From assembly GCA_963932465.1 (NCBI GenBank), contig OZ010795.1, forward strand, positions 524,463,451 to 524,527,450: 64,000 nucleotides of DNA, given 5' to 3'. The DNA comes from Maratus speciosus. Taxonomy: Eukaryota; Arthropoda; Arachnida; Araneae; Salticidae. A program made the translations under genes and the position numbers. Numbering within the stretch: the first letter of the stretch is position 1; each line of letters begins with the position of its first letter. Positions 37,389-49,844 of the stretch are shown here, piece by piece. The notes under the pieces were generated by a model. It was not told where the DNA came from and made no database searches. It saw nothing but the letters and a program-made list of their open reading frames with translations.

Positions 37389-39020
37389 GCGGCGATTAAA
37401 TACTTTTTATGTGTCAAATTGTTCCTTTGAATTAATTCATTTTGCATTCGTCGTAGATGCACAGATACCACTATCAAATTTTCAGCACGTTTAGAGATTG
37501 AGTGCATTCGATGTTTATCTTCGATATGTGTGTTCTTTTTATAGAGATACGTTAATTTAGAGAATTGTCCATACCAATTGTAATAAGTGCGTTACGAAAG
37601 TCCATCAACTTCTGAAACGAATAAGTACTCTTTTACCTGCAGGCATTTGTTCTTTTACATCTCGCTGGATATTGGATTATTAAATCAAAATGTCCAAAGG
37701 TTGTTTGGAAGATATTTTGTAATCTATATGACGTACGAGTTTTCTCTTTTTTTGTGTTGAGATCAACTTACGCGTATGACTTTTTTTGTAATTAACTCTT
37801 TTTTTTTTTTGTTTAATAATAATAATAAATTGTTGTAATTCCCTTTGCTAAGCTAACTTATTAGATTTTGGAGAGACTGTTGCTATTTCTTAAGCTGTCG
37901 AATGATTTGTCGTACTAGTAGATTTACTGCAGTCCATAATTTTAGTTTAGCTGGTTCGATGTAATTTACCCTACCTCCCCCCCCCCCCCCTACGTTCCGT
38001 CTTTAATTCTTGCGGTCGTAAGGTGTTTTCATACTTTATTTAATGATAAAATATCTAAGAAATCGCCACTGCGTACTAATACCTCATTATGTCCCTGAAT
38101 CTCGCGGTATATCACCATATACGTGATTGAGAGGCAGCATTTTGTAAAGTGCGTCGGTAGTTAAAAATTGGGATGATACTTTGGTGCTGTATAAAATAAG
38201 CAAATAAAACAACATCAGCCCCCCAAAATTTATCAATTGTTGTATACATGATTTTTATTTTCCCATTCTCCTCCCTACACACCAAAAATGCAATAACTGT
38301 ATATAGAAAAATATATATATATAAAAGAATTCACATGTGAACTTCTATCTATAATTCATGAGAAAACTAGTTTCAGATGGCTGCATTATAATATGAACAA
38401 CATATAACGTGAAATTTAAAGTGTGCCAAACGGCTACACTACTTGTTTTAGTACTATTCAGCCTATTTTCGTGAAAAGAATCAGGTCATTTTGCCTACAA
38501 GTATAGAAGAGAAGCGAAATGGAAAGGTTGCTTTAAAGACCAACGTGATTGCAGCAAAATAGAGTGGACTACTGATAGGAAAATACATATGAAAAACAAT
38601 TGATAATAAGAAAAATTTCAATAAAAGTCATATAATGAAGTTTTACATAAGATCTAACACTCTGACAATTGGGAAAAATCGAAGTCAAAATGAAGAATAT
38701 TTTTTGTTATTATTATACAGGCGAATGGATAATTTATTCATCTCCTAGTTATGCTTTACTTGTTTATCAAGGATTCGAAATAAAGGAAGAATGATTATAT
38801 GAAAGAAATATTTGAGAATTATATATATATATATATATATATATTAAACTTTATTTATTTATTTATTTTATTAGTTCTACAAAATAAATTTTTGTCTGAG
38901 CACAATGATTAATGAAAGTATTAATGTAAAATGCAGTGTTTTTTTAATTTTTTTTTTTACATAAAAAAATTTCTTACGATAAGAGGTAGTATATATTTTG
39001 TGGTGAAAAGTTAAAATTTT
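37389..39020. other. Non-coding stretch with poly(C) and (TA)n
   Basis: A C14 run lies at 37,977-37,990, T runs near 37,800 and (TA)n at 38,821-38,845. No gene is seen. Confidence 0.45.
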
Positions 39021-39238
39021 CTTATATTATATTATTCTTATATTATATTATATTATAATATACTTATATTATATTATATTATAATATACTTATATTATAT
39101 TATATTATTCTTATATTATATTATATTATACTTATATTATATTATATTATTCTTATATTATATTATATTATATTATATTATACTTATATTATATTATATT
39201 ATTCTTATATTATATTATATTATATTATTCTTATATTA
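39021..39238. repeat. TTATA pentanucleotide minisatellite
   Basis: About 220 bp is built almost only from TTATA units, interrupted at fairly regular spacing by CTTATA and TTCTTATA variants. Confidence 0.85.
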
Positions 39239-39679
39239 TTGTAATTATTTCACACAAAACTCAAGACAAAATAAATTCGCTCTGAAAATTTAAACAGTGC
39301 TGTTGTTTGTTCATTTTTTGACGCATATATAATATCCCTAGTTTTAAGTAAGAGAAGTATAAATCATCGAAATTCATTCAGTGACGGAAAAACATTTATA
39401 TATTTGAAACATATAAACCAGAAAAATTCAAGTATTTATCATTGAAAAATCCGTCATTCTACGTGATGTATATTTCAACAATTTTGTAGAACATTAATAT
39501 AAAATTTTAATTCATCAGATTTCATTTTTGAAACCAATGCGAAATTAATTTGATTGTATTTTTTCTCAATTATTTCGTAAAGAAACTTGAATCTGTAAAT
39601 GCTATTTCCGCTTATTCAATTATCTGTAATAAGATACTTTTGTCAGGAAAATGAAATATTCACATAAATTCAAAAAATA

Positions 39680-39717
<38 letters not shown>

Positions 39718-39954
39718 TATCTTCAAATGTGTGGCTGTCATTTGTCAAAAGGGCAAACTACTTATAATCGAAAAGAGTGACGAAATGAAACAATATATCA
39801 GAAAAAAGTTTTAGTAGCCTAAAATAACTTACGTTGTAAAAGTATAAAAGTGTATACATATATTCTATAATTGTCAAGTTTATAATTTTTTTTTAAATAT
39901 ATTTTTTAAGAATGATTTTCGATAAACATTTTATTTACAAAGTCATATAGATAG
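39239..39954. other. AT-rich non-coding stretch with poly(T)
   Basis: A T30 run lies at 39,687-39,716. No gene is seen. Confidence 0.45.
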
Positions 39955-40356
39955 GGAGGCAGGTGCATAAACCATAACATCATATAGCTCGCGGCTAAAA
40001 TTCCAGGATTAGTTAAAACTCGATTTGCATATTAAAATGAAACTGGTCTGCTAAGCCATATATTGGTGGAAAATACCTGCAAACCCAATTTTCGTTTTTA
40101 GCTGGAAGGTTTACCTTTGAGTTTTTCAGCCCCCAGTCTTCCATGTTTTCATATCTTTGGATGCAAAAAAAAAAAAAAAAAAAAAAAAACACAATGATAA
40201 ACCTACCGATCAACCATTAAAATATGGTATGTAGGTTTCTTTCGACAAGATACGGCTTGATAGACCAGTTCCTTAATATACTATCAGAGTTCTGTCTAAT
40301 CCTGGAATTTCAACCGTCAACTCGATGGGGTGATGGTCTGTGCAGCCATCTCCAGG
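39955..40356. mobile_element. 400-bp palindromic MITE
   Basis: Arms of about 130 bp pair with each other. The blocks ATTCCAGGATTAG, AACTGGTCT.{3}AAGCC and 'TGCATAAACCATAAC' on the left match the right end in reverse complement. The loop contains an A25 run at 40,165-40,189. The frame open on the minus strand at 40,013-40,213 reads through the palindrome and the run, and is not a gene. Confidence 0.65.
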
Positions 40357-40904
40357 TCTAATACGTATAAAATGGAACTCATAGGAATTTACTTTAATAT
40401 GAATTAAACTGCTGGTAAATTCAGTTTTGCATGTCAAACATAAGTAATTCCATTTTTTTTTAATCGTGCATTATTATTATGCAAAATAAATCTGAATTTA
40501 AATTAAATAACGTATTAAGTATTAATAATAATAATCATGAAACTCAGGCATTTTAAATTAAATTTTATAAGATAAACAGAAACGGAGATATAAATTCCTT
40601 TTTGAAGTTAGAAGTGATAGAAATTATTCTATACGTATTTATTTTTTTTTGTCTTTTTCTTTAATTCTGAATCTAAATCTACGAAATTACAAATACTATA
40701 TTATAATAATAAAAATAAATAAATTATTTAATTACAATGCATAAAAAAGTACATATTTTTGTTCGATATTTAATTAGAATTGCGATTTTTTTTTTACCTT
40801 AACTCATGTATGTTATGTGCTGATCGACATTTACATAATTGTTTATCTTATTAGACAAAAACTTGCTTATTTGGCGGTTAATTTTACTTGTGCTTTTGTC
40901 TTGC

Positions 40905-40950
<46 letters not shown>

Positions 40951-41175
40951 GTAAAAAGTTTATATCTAAGATTTTGCTAGTAATTAGCATAATAGATGTT
41001 ATATTGAATTTAATTTATTGTATATATTTTTTAACTTAGTATTCCACATAATTTTTATAAATATGTGTGATTCAAACTTACATAGTAATTTTTTTATAAG
41101 ATAACAGATATTAACGGAGTGCAACTTCCTTATTTTGCACACAAGGTCTTCTTCCTCAAATTAAATAAATATATA
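40357..41175. other. AT-rich non-coding stretch with poly(A)
   Basis: An A43 run lies at 40,906-40,948. The frames that span it on both strands encode poly-Lys or poly-Phe and are artefacts. Confidence 0.5.
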
Positions 41176-41742
41176 TACAGGGCGGTTAAAAAAAAAGTTT
41201 ACGAAATGACATGGCAAATCAGCCACACAGGAAGGATAAAAAAATCACATAGGAACATAGGGTCGCAAGCCACTGATTCACTTGCAAATACAGGGTGTTT
41301 CATCCAAACTGAACGCGGGTAATAATTTCAAGGAAAATAAAAACATTTTAATGAAAATGCAGCGATATGCACCTTGTTTTGTATTAAATGTGATAACATC
41401 ACGAAAAGATCTGGAAAAACATGTTGCTCAAGCAATCAATGATACCATACGAATTGATAATCACAGCCCAAAACGTAGGGCGTCAAAAGCTACTACTGAC
41501 GCGTATAAAGCAAACTTCTACCATTTTCATGTTGTGTTATTATATTTACAACAAAGGTGAGACTGTCTGTTAAATGTTTTATTATAATGTACATCAGTTT
41601 TGTGAAATTTATTACCGGAAACCCAAACTGTATTAGTGACTAAATAAATGGTTTGCGACCCAATGTTCCTATGTGATTTTTCATCCTTGTTGTCTGTGTG
41701 ATTTGCCATGTCATTTTGTAAACTTTTTTGAATCACCCTGTG
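41176..41742. mobile_element. 567-bp DNA element with about 100-bp inverted repeats, TA flanks
   Basis: The left end TACAGGGCGGTTAAAAAAAA and the reverse-complemented right end CACAGGGTGATTCAAAAAAG begin arms that share GTTTACGAAATGACATGGCA and AATCACATAGGAACAT. TA lies at both borders, as in the mariner/IS630 group. An internal CAGGGTGTTTCATC near 41,293 resembles the end sequence. Short frames inside (41,119-41,781) are not recognised. This is a non-autonomous element. Confidence 0.65.
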
Positions 41743-41912
41743 TATTATTAGAAATGTGCGTAGAAGTAGCCCATAACACATGTGTTTACATTAAAATTGA
41801 GAAACAAAGTTAACATTTACAAGTTAATGAAAAAAGGCTTGTAAAACGCCATTGTAAATAAAGTTATAAGACAAAGAGCAATATTTCAAAATTGTTTAAT
41901 CAGAAACTACAT

Positions 41913-42502
41913 AATATGGACTTTAAAAAGATCACCGTTTATTTAAAGCTGACAAATAATAATAATACAGATGTTACAAGTTTAAAAATACATATTTTAT
42001 TTAAGTTTCCGAGTGCTTTCGGTCTGCAATCTCGCAGAGCCAATGTCATGAAATATTATCATTAATTGCCGTTTCATTCATATAAATAAGTCACTTAGTT
42101 GGAAATGGGTGAGTCTATTATTCTTAAGGTAGCTGGAAGTAGAAGTAGTAGTGCTTCGGATTAGACTTGTGTGGAGGAAAATAAATGAGGAAATTTAGTA
42201 TATTGTATTTCTGCAAAATTATCTAAAGTGTAAATTTTCCTATGCACAAATTAATTTGGAGCACAACTATCTCTTCTTCCAGCTACCCTAACAACTATAT
42301 ACTCTCTCATTTCAAACGAATTGACGTTTTTAAATGAATGAAACGGCAATTAATCAAAATATTCACTGACGATGGCTGCGGGATTGCAGACCAAAAGTAG
42401 GCTGAAATTTAAATAAAATGCATATTTTAAAACTTGTAACATCTGTATTATTTTTTTTTTCGCTTTTCAAATAAACGGTGAACATTTAAAGTTCATATTA
42501 TA
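41913..42502. mobile_element. 590-bp fold-back element
   Basis: The left arm (41,913-about 42,150) and right arm (about 42,270-42,502) are reverse complements over most of their length. The blocks CACCGTTTATTT, AGATGTTACAAGTTT, GGTCTGCAATC and AATTGCCGTTTCATTCAT all recur inverted, as does GTAGCTGGAAG near the loop. Nothing is encoded. Confidence 0.7.
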
Positions 42503-43195
42503 TAATTTATGAACATCATTGTATTTTACAATGAAAAAAATCACTAATTTATACATACATATAACTTTTGATAATCTTATAAATCTTACATATAATTTAG
42601 AATAATCTTATTTCTCGATTATAAGTGAAAACAATAAAATATAGAAACATTTATAGAACTTCCAAAATTATATAAATAAAATTAATGTTTATGTTAAATA
42701 ATGGATTATTGCTTTTTTAACTGTTAAGAAGTTATAAAAATTCTTTAAAATTCGAACATAACTCTCAAGAAGCATGTTATGTAAATTTAGTAGTTTTCTT
42801 ATTTATTTACTTTAATAGATTGGATCTTTAATTAAATCTGTTTACCATTTATGTAAAACGAATTTCATTTAGTGCATAATTTTTTATAGTTAAATAGCTA
42901 AGTACCCATTAAACATTTTTTTCACTTACATATATCATGAATCTTTAGAAGTAAATAATATTTCGAAACATGTCAATCATACCCCATGGAACTATGGAAT
43001 TCAAGCTATTGACTTAAAAAGTAACATGGTGCTAAATACATTGTCTCTGAAAAAAATTGTATTTGCAAACAAAATACAACACTGAATGTTCCTTTGAAGC
43101 ATGAGGAAATCCTCAAATTATTTTCAAAGCTAATGACAAATTAAAGCATTAGTGCATAATTGCCCTTGCGTAATTATTAGAAGTACAGTCGAACG
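42503..43195. other. AT-rich non-coding stretch
   Basis: No feature can be supported. Confidence 0.45.
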
Positions 43196-43902
43196 CCGTT
43201 AATACGCTCCCCGCTTAATACGGATATTTTCCTCGGTCCCTTGAAATAAGCCTATCTTATGCATATCAAAAACCTCTCTTAATACGCAAACCCGTTTAAT
43301 ACGCGAAATTTTATCAGTACCTGGCAAGAAAAATCTACGTTTCATACGCGAATGAGCTTACCTCGAAACAGACGAGGTTTTAGGGGGAATCTTTTCCCAA
43401 GCATTTTATACGACAATTCTTTAAACTATGAATGCTTTTTTATGTCAAAATTTAATGCAACCATGAATAGCTTCCCTAAAAATATCAATTTTTACCTCTC
43501 CTGTTAAAGGTGAATTCTTTCCAGGCCACGATTACTTCGTCTAGTCAAACAGTACAGGAAGAGAGAAGAAAACATTTTAGTGCTAACGATCGCATTGTAA
43601 AATAAGCAAAAATGCTGTTTTCCCCCTAACCAGAAAGAGCTTGAAGAGGTCTATTTCGATAAGAACAAAAAACGGACTTTTCCCACTACGAAAGAGAAAC
43701 TGTGTGATGCTTCATCGTAACTGAGAGCTGTGACGAACCGATAGACTGCGCTGCGATCGCAGATTAAACACGTGAGTTTTCCCATTCGCTGTCTGGTCAG
43801 TGCTGTAATATCTTACAAAGGAAGAGGGTCGCTTGTCGCTCAAAATAGTATCTAGTCTACGATACCCACCTCTGCTTTTAAAATTACAATCTAGTTTATA
43901 AC

Positions 43903-44905
43903 ATGGCAGTAGAAGAAATAAATTAAAAGAAAAGTTCTCTCCATCACTGAGAAGTTACAAATTATAAATCAGTACGAAACAGACTCGAATATGTTTACGT
44001 TCGCCAAAGAAAAAGCATACCGGGGTCAACTTTAAGAACTTTATTAAAGAAGAGGGCTGCCATCGTTAACCAAGCTGCTGCTGGGGAACATAGAACAAGA
44101 AAATATAAACCAACAAGTTTGAAGACATGGAGAAGGCCATTTAGGAGAGGTTTGTTTAAGCGCGCTCTACGAATATCCCAATAAGCGGCCTGCTAATCCA
44201 AGAAAAAGCTTCTTAAGTCGCTGCAAAAATGAGATTGCCATATTTCAATGCCTCAAATGGATGGATGGGCGGATTGATATAAAACTCGTCGCGGAAAAAA
44301 AATTCAGTCAAGTGTGCGGTGAGTCAGCTGCTGTCAACAATGAAGACGTCGATTGTTGGAAATCAAATGCGTTTCTGCTACTTGTAAAAAAACTTCTATA
44401 GCCGCGATATTTACAACGCGGACGAATTTGGGCTTTTTTACAAAATGACACCTAAGAAAACAATGGCTAAGAAAGGAGAAACAAGTCATGGGGGTAAACT
44501 AAGCAAAGACGATCTTACTGTTCTGCTTGGTGCCAACTTTTATGGATCAGACAAGTTAAAGTTACTTGTCATAGGGAAAACATGCAACTCGCGATGCTTT
44601 AAAAATGTCAAACTTCTCTGACTGTACGGAAGTTAGTTCAGAGCATGGATGACGGAAAAACCTTTTCAACATGGTTTCGTCAGTTTGACCGGCGGATGGG
44701 AAAAGAATCACACCACGTCTTATTGCTTGTGGAAAACTGTCCTGCGCATCCAAAGATAATGAAGGTCTAAAAAATGTCCAAGTCGAATTTCTACCTACAA
44801 ATTCGACCAGTGTCACTCAGCCAATGGGCTAAGGAATAATTAACTGCGCCAAAGTAGATTACAGGACTAAGCCAGTACGACGATACCTTCACCAAACGGA
44901 ACACG
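43903..44905 (+). pseudogene. pogo/Tigger transposase, N-terminal and catalytic part
   Basis: Translation with frameshifts shows the CENP-B-like DNA-binding region (KLQIINQYETD and HRTRKYKPTSL), the second HTH region (FNASNGWMGG, then ESAAVNNEDVD-type sequence) and the DDE catalytic domain (YNADEFGLFYKMTPKKT, GGKLSKDDLTVLLGANFYGS, CFKNVKLL, ENCPAHP, FLPTNSTSVTQPM). This matches Tigger/jerky-type transposases, which cut and paste the element at TA. Two of three catalytic acids are altered. The usual DN of DNCPAHP is EN, and QPMDQG has become QPMG followed by a stop. Numerous stops and shifts are present. The gene is broken by the LINE insertion soon after RRYLHQTEHGQ. Confidence 0.8.
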
Positions 44906-44928
44906 GCCAGCAACCCTAAGAGTGCTAA

Positions 44929-47199
44929 GAGTGTCTTCCTATTACAGTCCTCAACGCTACATTCAACAGGAACAAAGCCCCGGGGCCCGATGAAATTGAT
45001 CATAACATAGTACGACAATTATTCAAGCATCATAAGTTTCTCTTACTAGAAATGTACAATGTTCTGCTATATTTAAATTACTTCCCCAAAACATGGAAGA
45101 TTGGAGAATTGGTTTATTTCATAAAGCCCTCTAAAAAACCAAACATCGCATCTTCGTATCGGCCAATCTCCTTACTGCCAATCTTCGGTAAAATATATGA
45201 AAAACTATTATTAAAAAGGATAAACTTTAACTTATGCAGCCAAAAAGAACTACAAAAATCACAACATGGCTTCCAAGAAGGTCGTTCGACGGAGTCAGCG
45301 ATAGCCGAACTTTTCTCATTTATAAATCTGCTCAAAGAGAAAAATAATTATATTTCCCTAATATCCCTAGATTTCAAGAATGCATTTGACCGACTACCCT
45401 GGCCAGAGACCTTAGAAGAATTAAAATTCCTAAAACTAAAACAAGCAGTAATAAACATAGCAGCATCATTTCTTTCAACAAGAGGAGCAATGCCGAATTG
45501 GCTGTCAAAAAAGATCCACTGGTTTAGAAGAGGTTGCCCACAGGGGTCCTGTTTTGGACCTTTTCTTTGGAGAATATTCCTGAATAAATTACTGAGAATA
45601 TTAAAGAAACATGGCTTTAAGATAATAGCATATGCCGATGATCTTCTTCTAATTATTTTTGGCCAAACAAGAAGACAGTTGGAGCAGATGGGAAGAGAGG
45701 TACCACAAATAATAAGTGATTGGGCGAAACAAACGGATATGAAGTTCTCATATGACAAATGTGTAGTGTTAAATCTTCGAAGACCACGTTTCCTGAAGAG
45801 AGGACCAATATATAAATTGGATGGGCACTCCCTTAAATCTGAAAATACAATAGACTACTTGGGCTTAACATTGGATAAAACACTGTCTTTTCTTCCGCAC
45901 CTGAATAAAAAACGTATAGAAATTAATCAAATATCACAAAATCTTCTAAAATTCGCCGCTGCATATGGAGGCCTTTCGAAGCAAATTTTAAAAATCTGGT
46001 ACTTACAAATATTAGAAAAAAAAATATCCTATGCCGCTTCATGTTGGTTTCCACACCTACCAGTCTCACATGGCTGCAGGCTACTATCGGCAATTCAGAC
46101 ACAATGCCTTTTGCTTCTGTCGAGAGCTTATAGAAAATCATCAACGGCAGCTTTGAATGTATTGTGCGGCATTCAACCATTGGCGATCCAATTAAATACA
46201 TTAGCAATCTCAGGACAGGTCCTACGTCTGGGGATTCCAATAGAAGACAACTTTCCAGTCTTCTATCAACCGAAAATATCCTCATCCATACCTCCCCCAC
46301 ATCAAGATTATCTTTTACTACAAGAAGGAGTTCCATCCACTTCAACAATAAATATATACACTGACGGCTCAAAATCAGATGCTGGCACAGCGTATGCTTT
46401 CTGTGTTTATAAGGAAGGGAAATGCATCCATACTCATCAAATAAGTTTCAAATATCAAATTCAATCTTTCAAGCTGAACAACTCGCCATATTAGATGCAA
46501 TATTATGGGCTGACTGCTCAGGGGACGGGAACTTCGTCATTTACACAGATAACCAGTCAGGTCTTGCATTATTGGAGAACGTTTTTAGTACAGATTTTAT
46601 CACATCAAAAATTATAATAGCCTTACAGAAAACATCTAAATCAATTAAATTTCAATGGGTTCGGGGACACACAGGTGTTAAAGGAAATGAACATGCAGAT
46701 CAACTAGCCAAAGATGCAATAACAAATATTAAAGTACGAGAAATATTTCATCCATACCCAGCTTCACACCTTAAAAAGAAATTGAAAAAAGAAGCCATAG
46801 ACAAATGGCAGCAACAGTGGGATTATGGTACCACTGGCAGATTTACTTACAAATTATGTCCAAAAGTATCAACAGACTTCATGTTTAGTACATAGAAACC
46901 TGTATATCTTCTCAACTAATCATGGACCCTTCCCGTCCTACCTATTCAAAATAAATAAAGCTCCGTCGCCACTGTGTACCTGTGGTGAAATTGGTAACTC
47001 TCTTCACTATGTGCTCAGCTGTCTATTAACATCAACCCTCCATATCCATAAATCAGTCACAATAGAACATCACCATTGGTTCAAATTTGTGCTGAAAACA
47101 CCAATGCTATATACTAAAATAATAGATTGTGTGCGGTTACTAGAAAACAATCAACAAATTTTTCAAAACCCACAAATGCCAATAGATGAACAAGATTAG
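44929..47199 (+). pseudogene. LINE pol: reverse transcriptase, RNase H, Cys-His C-terminus
   Basis: The coding frame enters at NRNKAPGPDEID, a standard RT N-terminal motif. It continues through YRPISLLPIFGKIYEKLL, SLDFKNAFDRLPW (catalytic Asp), GCPQGSCFGPFLW and AYADDLLLI (catalytic DD). RNase H follows with TDGSKSDAG (Asp), FQAEQLAI (Glu), YTDNQSG (Asp) and VRGHTGVKGNEHADQLAK (His, Asp). A terminal CTCGEIGNSLHYVLSC motif follows. All catalytic residues are visible. The 480-codon frame 45,052-46,494 carries the RT. A frameshift near 46,455 moves the RNase H to 46,422-46,895, and a second near 46,875 moves the tail to 46,825-47,199. The enzyme would copy LINE RNA at a nicked target. With no 5' part and two shifts it is dead. 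The open frames on the minus strand here are shadows. Confidence 0.9.
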
Positions 47200-47587
47200 C
47201 ACTAATGAACAGAAACATGAACTTCAGGCCAAACAGTGCCTAACTAAATCGAGGATATAAAATTTAGAAAACTCTTGTACATAGAACAGCCATACACTCA
47301 GGTTATCCATAACCTTAAAGTTATCTCACAACAAAACACTTGAACTCATGATAATAACTATTAAACTAATGCACCTGAGAATATGTAGAGCTTAAGAACA
47401 TCTTATTCATCTGCTGCTATTTGTAATTAATCAATCATATTCGTGTTGAAAATAATACACATTTTCGTCTGTAAAGCGCTCAGCTCATCTGTTCTATTAT
47501 TACTTCTATTATTATATTTATAATTACTATTATTATTATTTGTACTATTACCTTTATTTCTTATTGTTAAAACTATTGTTAAATATT

Positions 47588-47640
<53 letters not shown>
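47200..47640 (+). other. LINE 3' UTR ending in T52
   Basis: This is non-coding, with ATT-rich simple sequence (TATTATTA) at 47,500-47,550 and then 52 consecutive T at 47,589-47,640. The frames reading through the run give poly-Phe or poly-Lys and are artefacts. Confidence 0.55.
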
Positions 47641-47641
<1 letters not shown>

Positions 47642-47651
47642 AATAAACTTG

Positions 47652-47699
47652 CAACGCGGGATCTGGAAGCCTATGCCAATGGTGGGTTATCCCGCGTTG
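47652..47699. repeat. 11-bp perfect hairpin after the T run
   Basis: CAACGCGGGAT at 47,652-47,662 pairs exactly with ATCCCGCGTTG at 47,689-47,699, leaving a 26-base loop. It lies between the T run and the resumed transposase, where aligned transposase sequence is not evident. Confidence 0.65.
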
Positions 47700-47978
47700 T
47701 AGAAAATGCATATTATTACCGCAGCATGGGAGAATGTTACACCAACTACGATTGCAAATTGTTTTAGCAAAGCGGGTTTCGGAAATAGCGGGGACATAGT
47801 TTATAAAGAGCCAACCTCTCACCCTAATGATGAAGAAGACTGGCTAGGCGCACAAGAAACTGTAGGGGAACATTTTGTTGATTTAGACACGTTCATTATT
47901 ATTAACAAAGATCTAGTCACCTCCAAGCTCAGAAGTCTCGATGACATCATCACCGCTGTAACTGCGACTGATAAACTA
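47700..47978 (+). pseudogene. pogo/Tigger transposase, middle-to-C-terminal part
   Basis: The frame reads MHIITAAWENVTPTTIANCF, then SKAGFGNSGD, an acidic stretch, and LRSLDDIITAVTAT. The AW..VTP.TI.NCF.KAGF pattern is the conserved region after the catalytic domain in Tigger transposases. It continues the piece broken at 44,905 and is broken again by the Helitron that begins at 47,979. Orientation and order match the first piece. Confidence 0.85.
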
Positions 47979-49267
47979 TCTCTCTATTCTAAAAAAAAAG
48001 TAACTACCGCTGTCACCGCCACCGGTTTTGATTTTTTTGTGACCGGAGGCCTTTCTTCGTTAATATTAACAAAATAATGCATACAAAAGTATGAAAATCG
48101 GTGGTTTTATACAGAAATGTTTGATAAACACGCTGATGCAGACAGTTTTCAAATCGAAGAATTATTTTAAGAGTTATTTAATGCTAAAGTTGGACAAAAT
48201 CGTTCCACTAAAAAAGTTTTATAGCAACAAAAACTATACATGGCAGTGTAATCATTTTTAGATCATTTTATGCGTTAGAATTTGCCGGAGTGCAGATTGC
48301 ATTAATTTTTTTCATTTTAACTCATTTTTTCAGGTTTTATTTCTATTTTAAATTCAAATTTTCAGCATTTCTAGAGATATTTTTTACAGATTTCAGAAAA
48401 TTGTACTAATTTAAACTGTTGCCAACTGTATAAAAAGCGCAAGCAATAATGTTTACTTCCCATTAAAAATTTATTTACACGTGACTATTATAAACAGGAA
48501 AAAAACTTTCAAATTAGAATTAAATAATTACGTATAAAAAGCAGGAACTTATTAAAAATTACGTCATAAAAAGTATACACGTGAATTTTAAAAGAGAAAG
48601 GATATTGTAAAATAATAAATTCATTAACATGCGTTAGAAGTCTTAGGAGAAATTACGTCATATTTACGTAACATTATAGTTATTACATAAAATGAACACA
48701 AAATAATATTGCAAAAAAGTTTAAATTTAGAAATTGTGCTAGACATTTATTTGATATTTTGAGAATTAATTTAAAATGTCTCATTTAAAAGAACTTTCTT
48801 TTCGCTTTGTTAAAAAATACCAGGAGACAAAGATTCTCTTTACTTAATTCCTTTTATATTAGCTTATTTTGAAATGTTGTTACACGTGTATACGTCATCA
48901 AGTTATTTTTATTTCGACGTTTTATTTGTGTTTTTATTAATGTTGTACGAATTTATTTGTTCTTTCGTTATTTAAAATAAAAATTATATCAATTTGTATA
49001 ATCTGGCGAGTGGTTTGGCGATTTATATAATTTGGCGAAATTGGTCGACAGATAATGAAGTAGTACCGCAGCGGATTTGGCGTTAAAATTCCCCAATCAA
49101 AGAGAAATGAATAGAAATTCGTTTATAGGGAGATCGCCACTGTTTTTTAAATTATAATTCAATCTTTCGAAATCCTTTTAAAGCCGATCAAATTAGCGTG
49201 CATTTAGAGTCTGTGGTGTCTGGACGGGGGTTGGCGAGCGTAGCTCGTAGGGGGCCGAGCCCCCTAG
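47979..49267 (+). mobile_element. Non-autonomous Helitron (copy 2), inserted in the transposase
   Basis: It begins TCTCTCTATTC after A and ends with hairpin GGGGGC-CGA-GCCCCC (49,250-49,264) and CTAG before T, so it sits cleanly between A and T without target duplication. The transposase frame is interrupted exactly at these borders, which confirms both ends. The 5' 700 bp match 61,433-62,200 closely and the 3' 330 bp match Helitron 1. At 1,289 bp it encodes no protein. Confidence 0.9.
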
Positions 49268-49268
49268 T

Positions 49269-49478
49269 ATAAGGAAGAAGAAGATGAGAAACCTGCGCGT
49301 CCGGTCCCATCAACATTCTTCAACGTTACTGATGCGTTCAGTTTTCTGACAGTATATGCATCATAATTGAACGAAGGGCCCTCGACGAGCGAGCTTTACC
49401 ATCACGTGAATAAAGCTGAAACCATCGCGACCGCATATCAAACAGGCCAAAATTGATAGCTACTTTGCCAAAATGTAA
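49269..49478 (+). pseudogene. pogo/Tigger transposase, C-terminal end
   Basis: The frame reads KEEEDEKPARPVPS, then FNVTDAFSFLTVYAS, and after a frameshift ends KQAKIDSYFAKM with TAA at 49,476-49,478. The acidic stretch and a basic Q.KI..(F/Y)F tail are typical of the end of Tigger proteins. This is the third and last piece of the split gene. Confidence 0.8.
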
Positions 49479-49704
49479 TTTTTATGTGATTATTGACTAT
49501 TGAATTTTAGATTTTGATTTTATATTGACTTTTTATTATTATCAGTACTGTTCCCTCTATCTCCTGTATAGCTAATAAGGATTTTAATTTTGTAAACATT
49601 AGTTTTTGTTAACAGAGTTATCAGAAATGTTTGTAATCGTGATATTCAATTTTATGTGTAATACATAATAAATCTAAATTTGAAAACATTTATAGGATTT
49701 TTAC

Positions 49705-49804
49705 AAGGTTCCTGTCCCTGCCGGCGAAGACACTCAGGGATTACCGCTAAGCTATGGGGAGGGATTTATCTAATATCTCGTTTGCATTTCGACATTTTTA
49801 AATA

Positions 49805-49844
<40 letters not shown>

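Larger units (their letters stand above)
44929..47640 (+). mobile_element. 5'-truncated LINE (I/R1/LOA group) inserted in the transposase
   Basis: The element starts inside the RT domain, so the endonuclease and ORF1 are missing. The left border lies between 44,905 and 44,945, next to a 9-bp tandem repeat CTAAGAGTG. The right border is taken as the T52 run at 47,589-47,640, which immediately follows the LINE 3' UTR. A poly(T) rather than poly(A) tail is odd. No clear target duplication is visible. Type assignment is from RT plus RNase H plus a C-terminal Cys-His motif. Confidence 0.7.

Noticed and set aside
40799..41039. Open frames on both strands around 40.9 kb
   Set aside because: They exist only because A43/T43 encodes poly-Lys or poly-Phe.
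45348..45758. Minus-strand frames of 136 and 149 codons within the LINE
   Set aside because: They are shadows of the plus-strand reverse transcriptase, which carries all the recognisable motifs.
47427..47822. 131-codon minus-strand frame
   Set aside because: It is the antisense of the transposase remnant and the T52 run.
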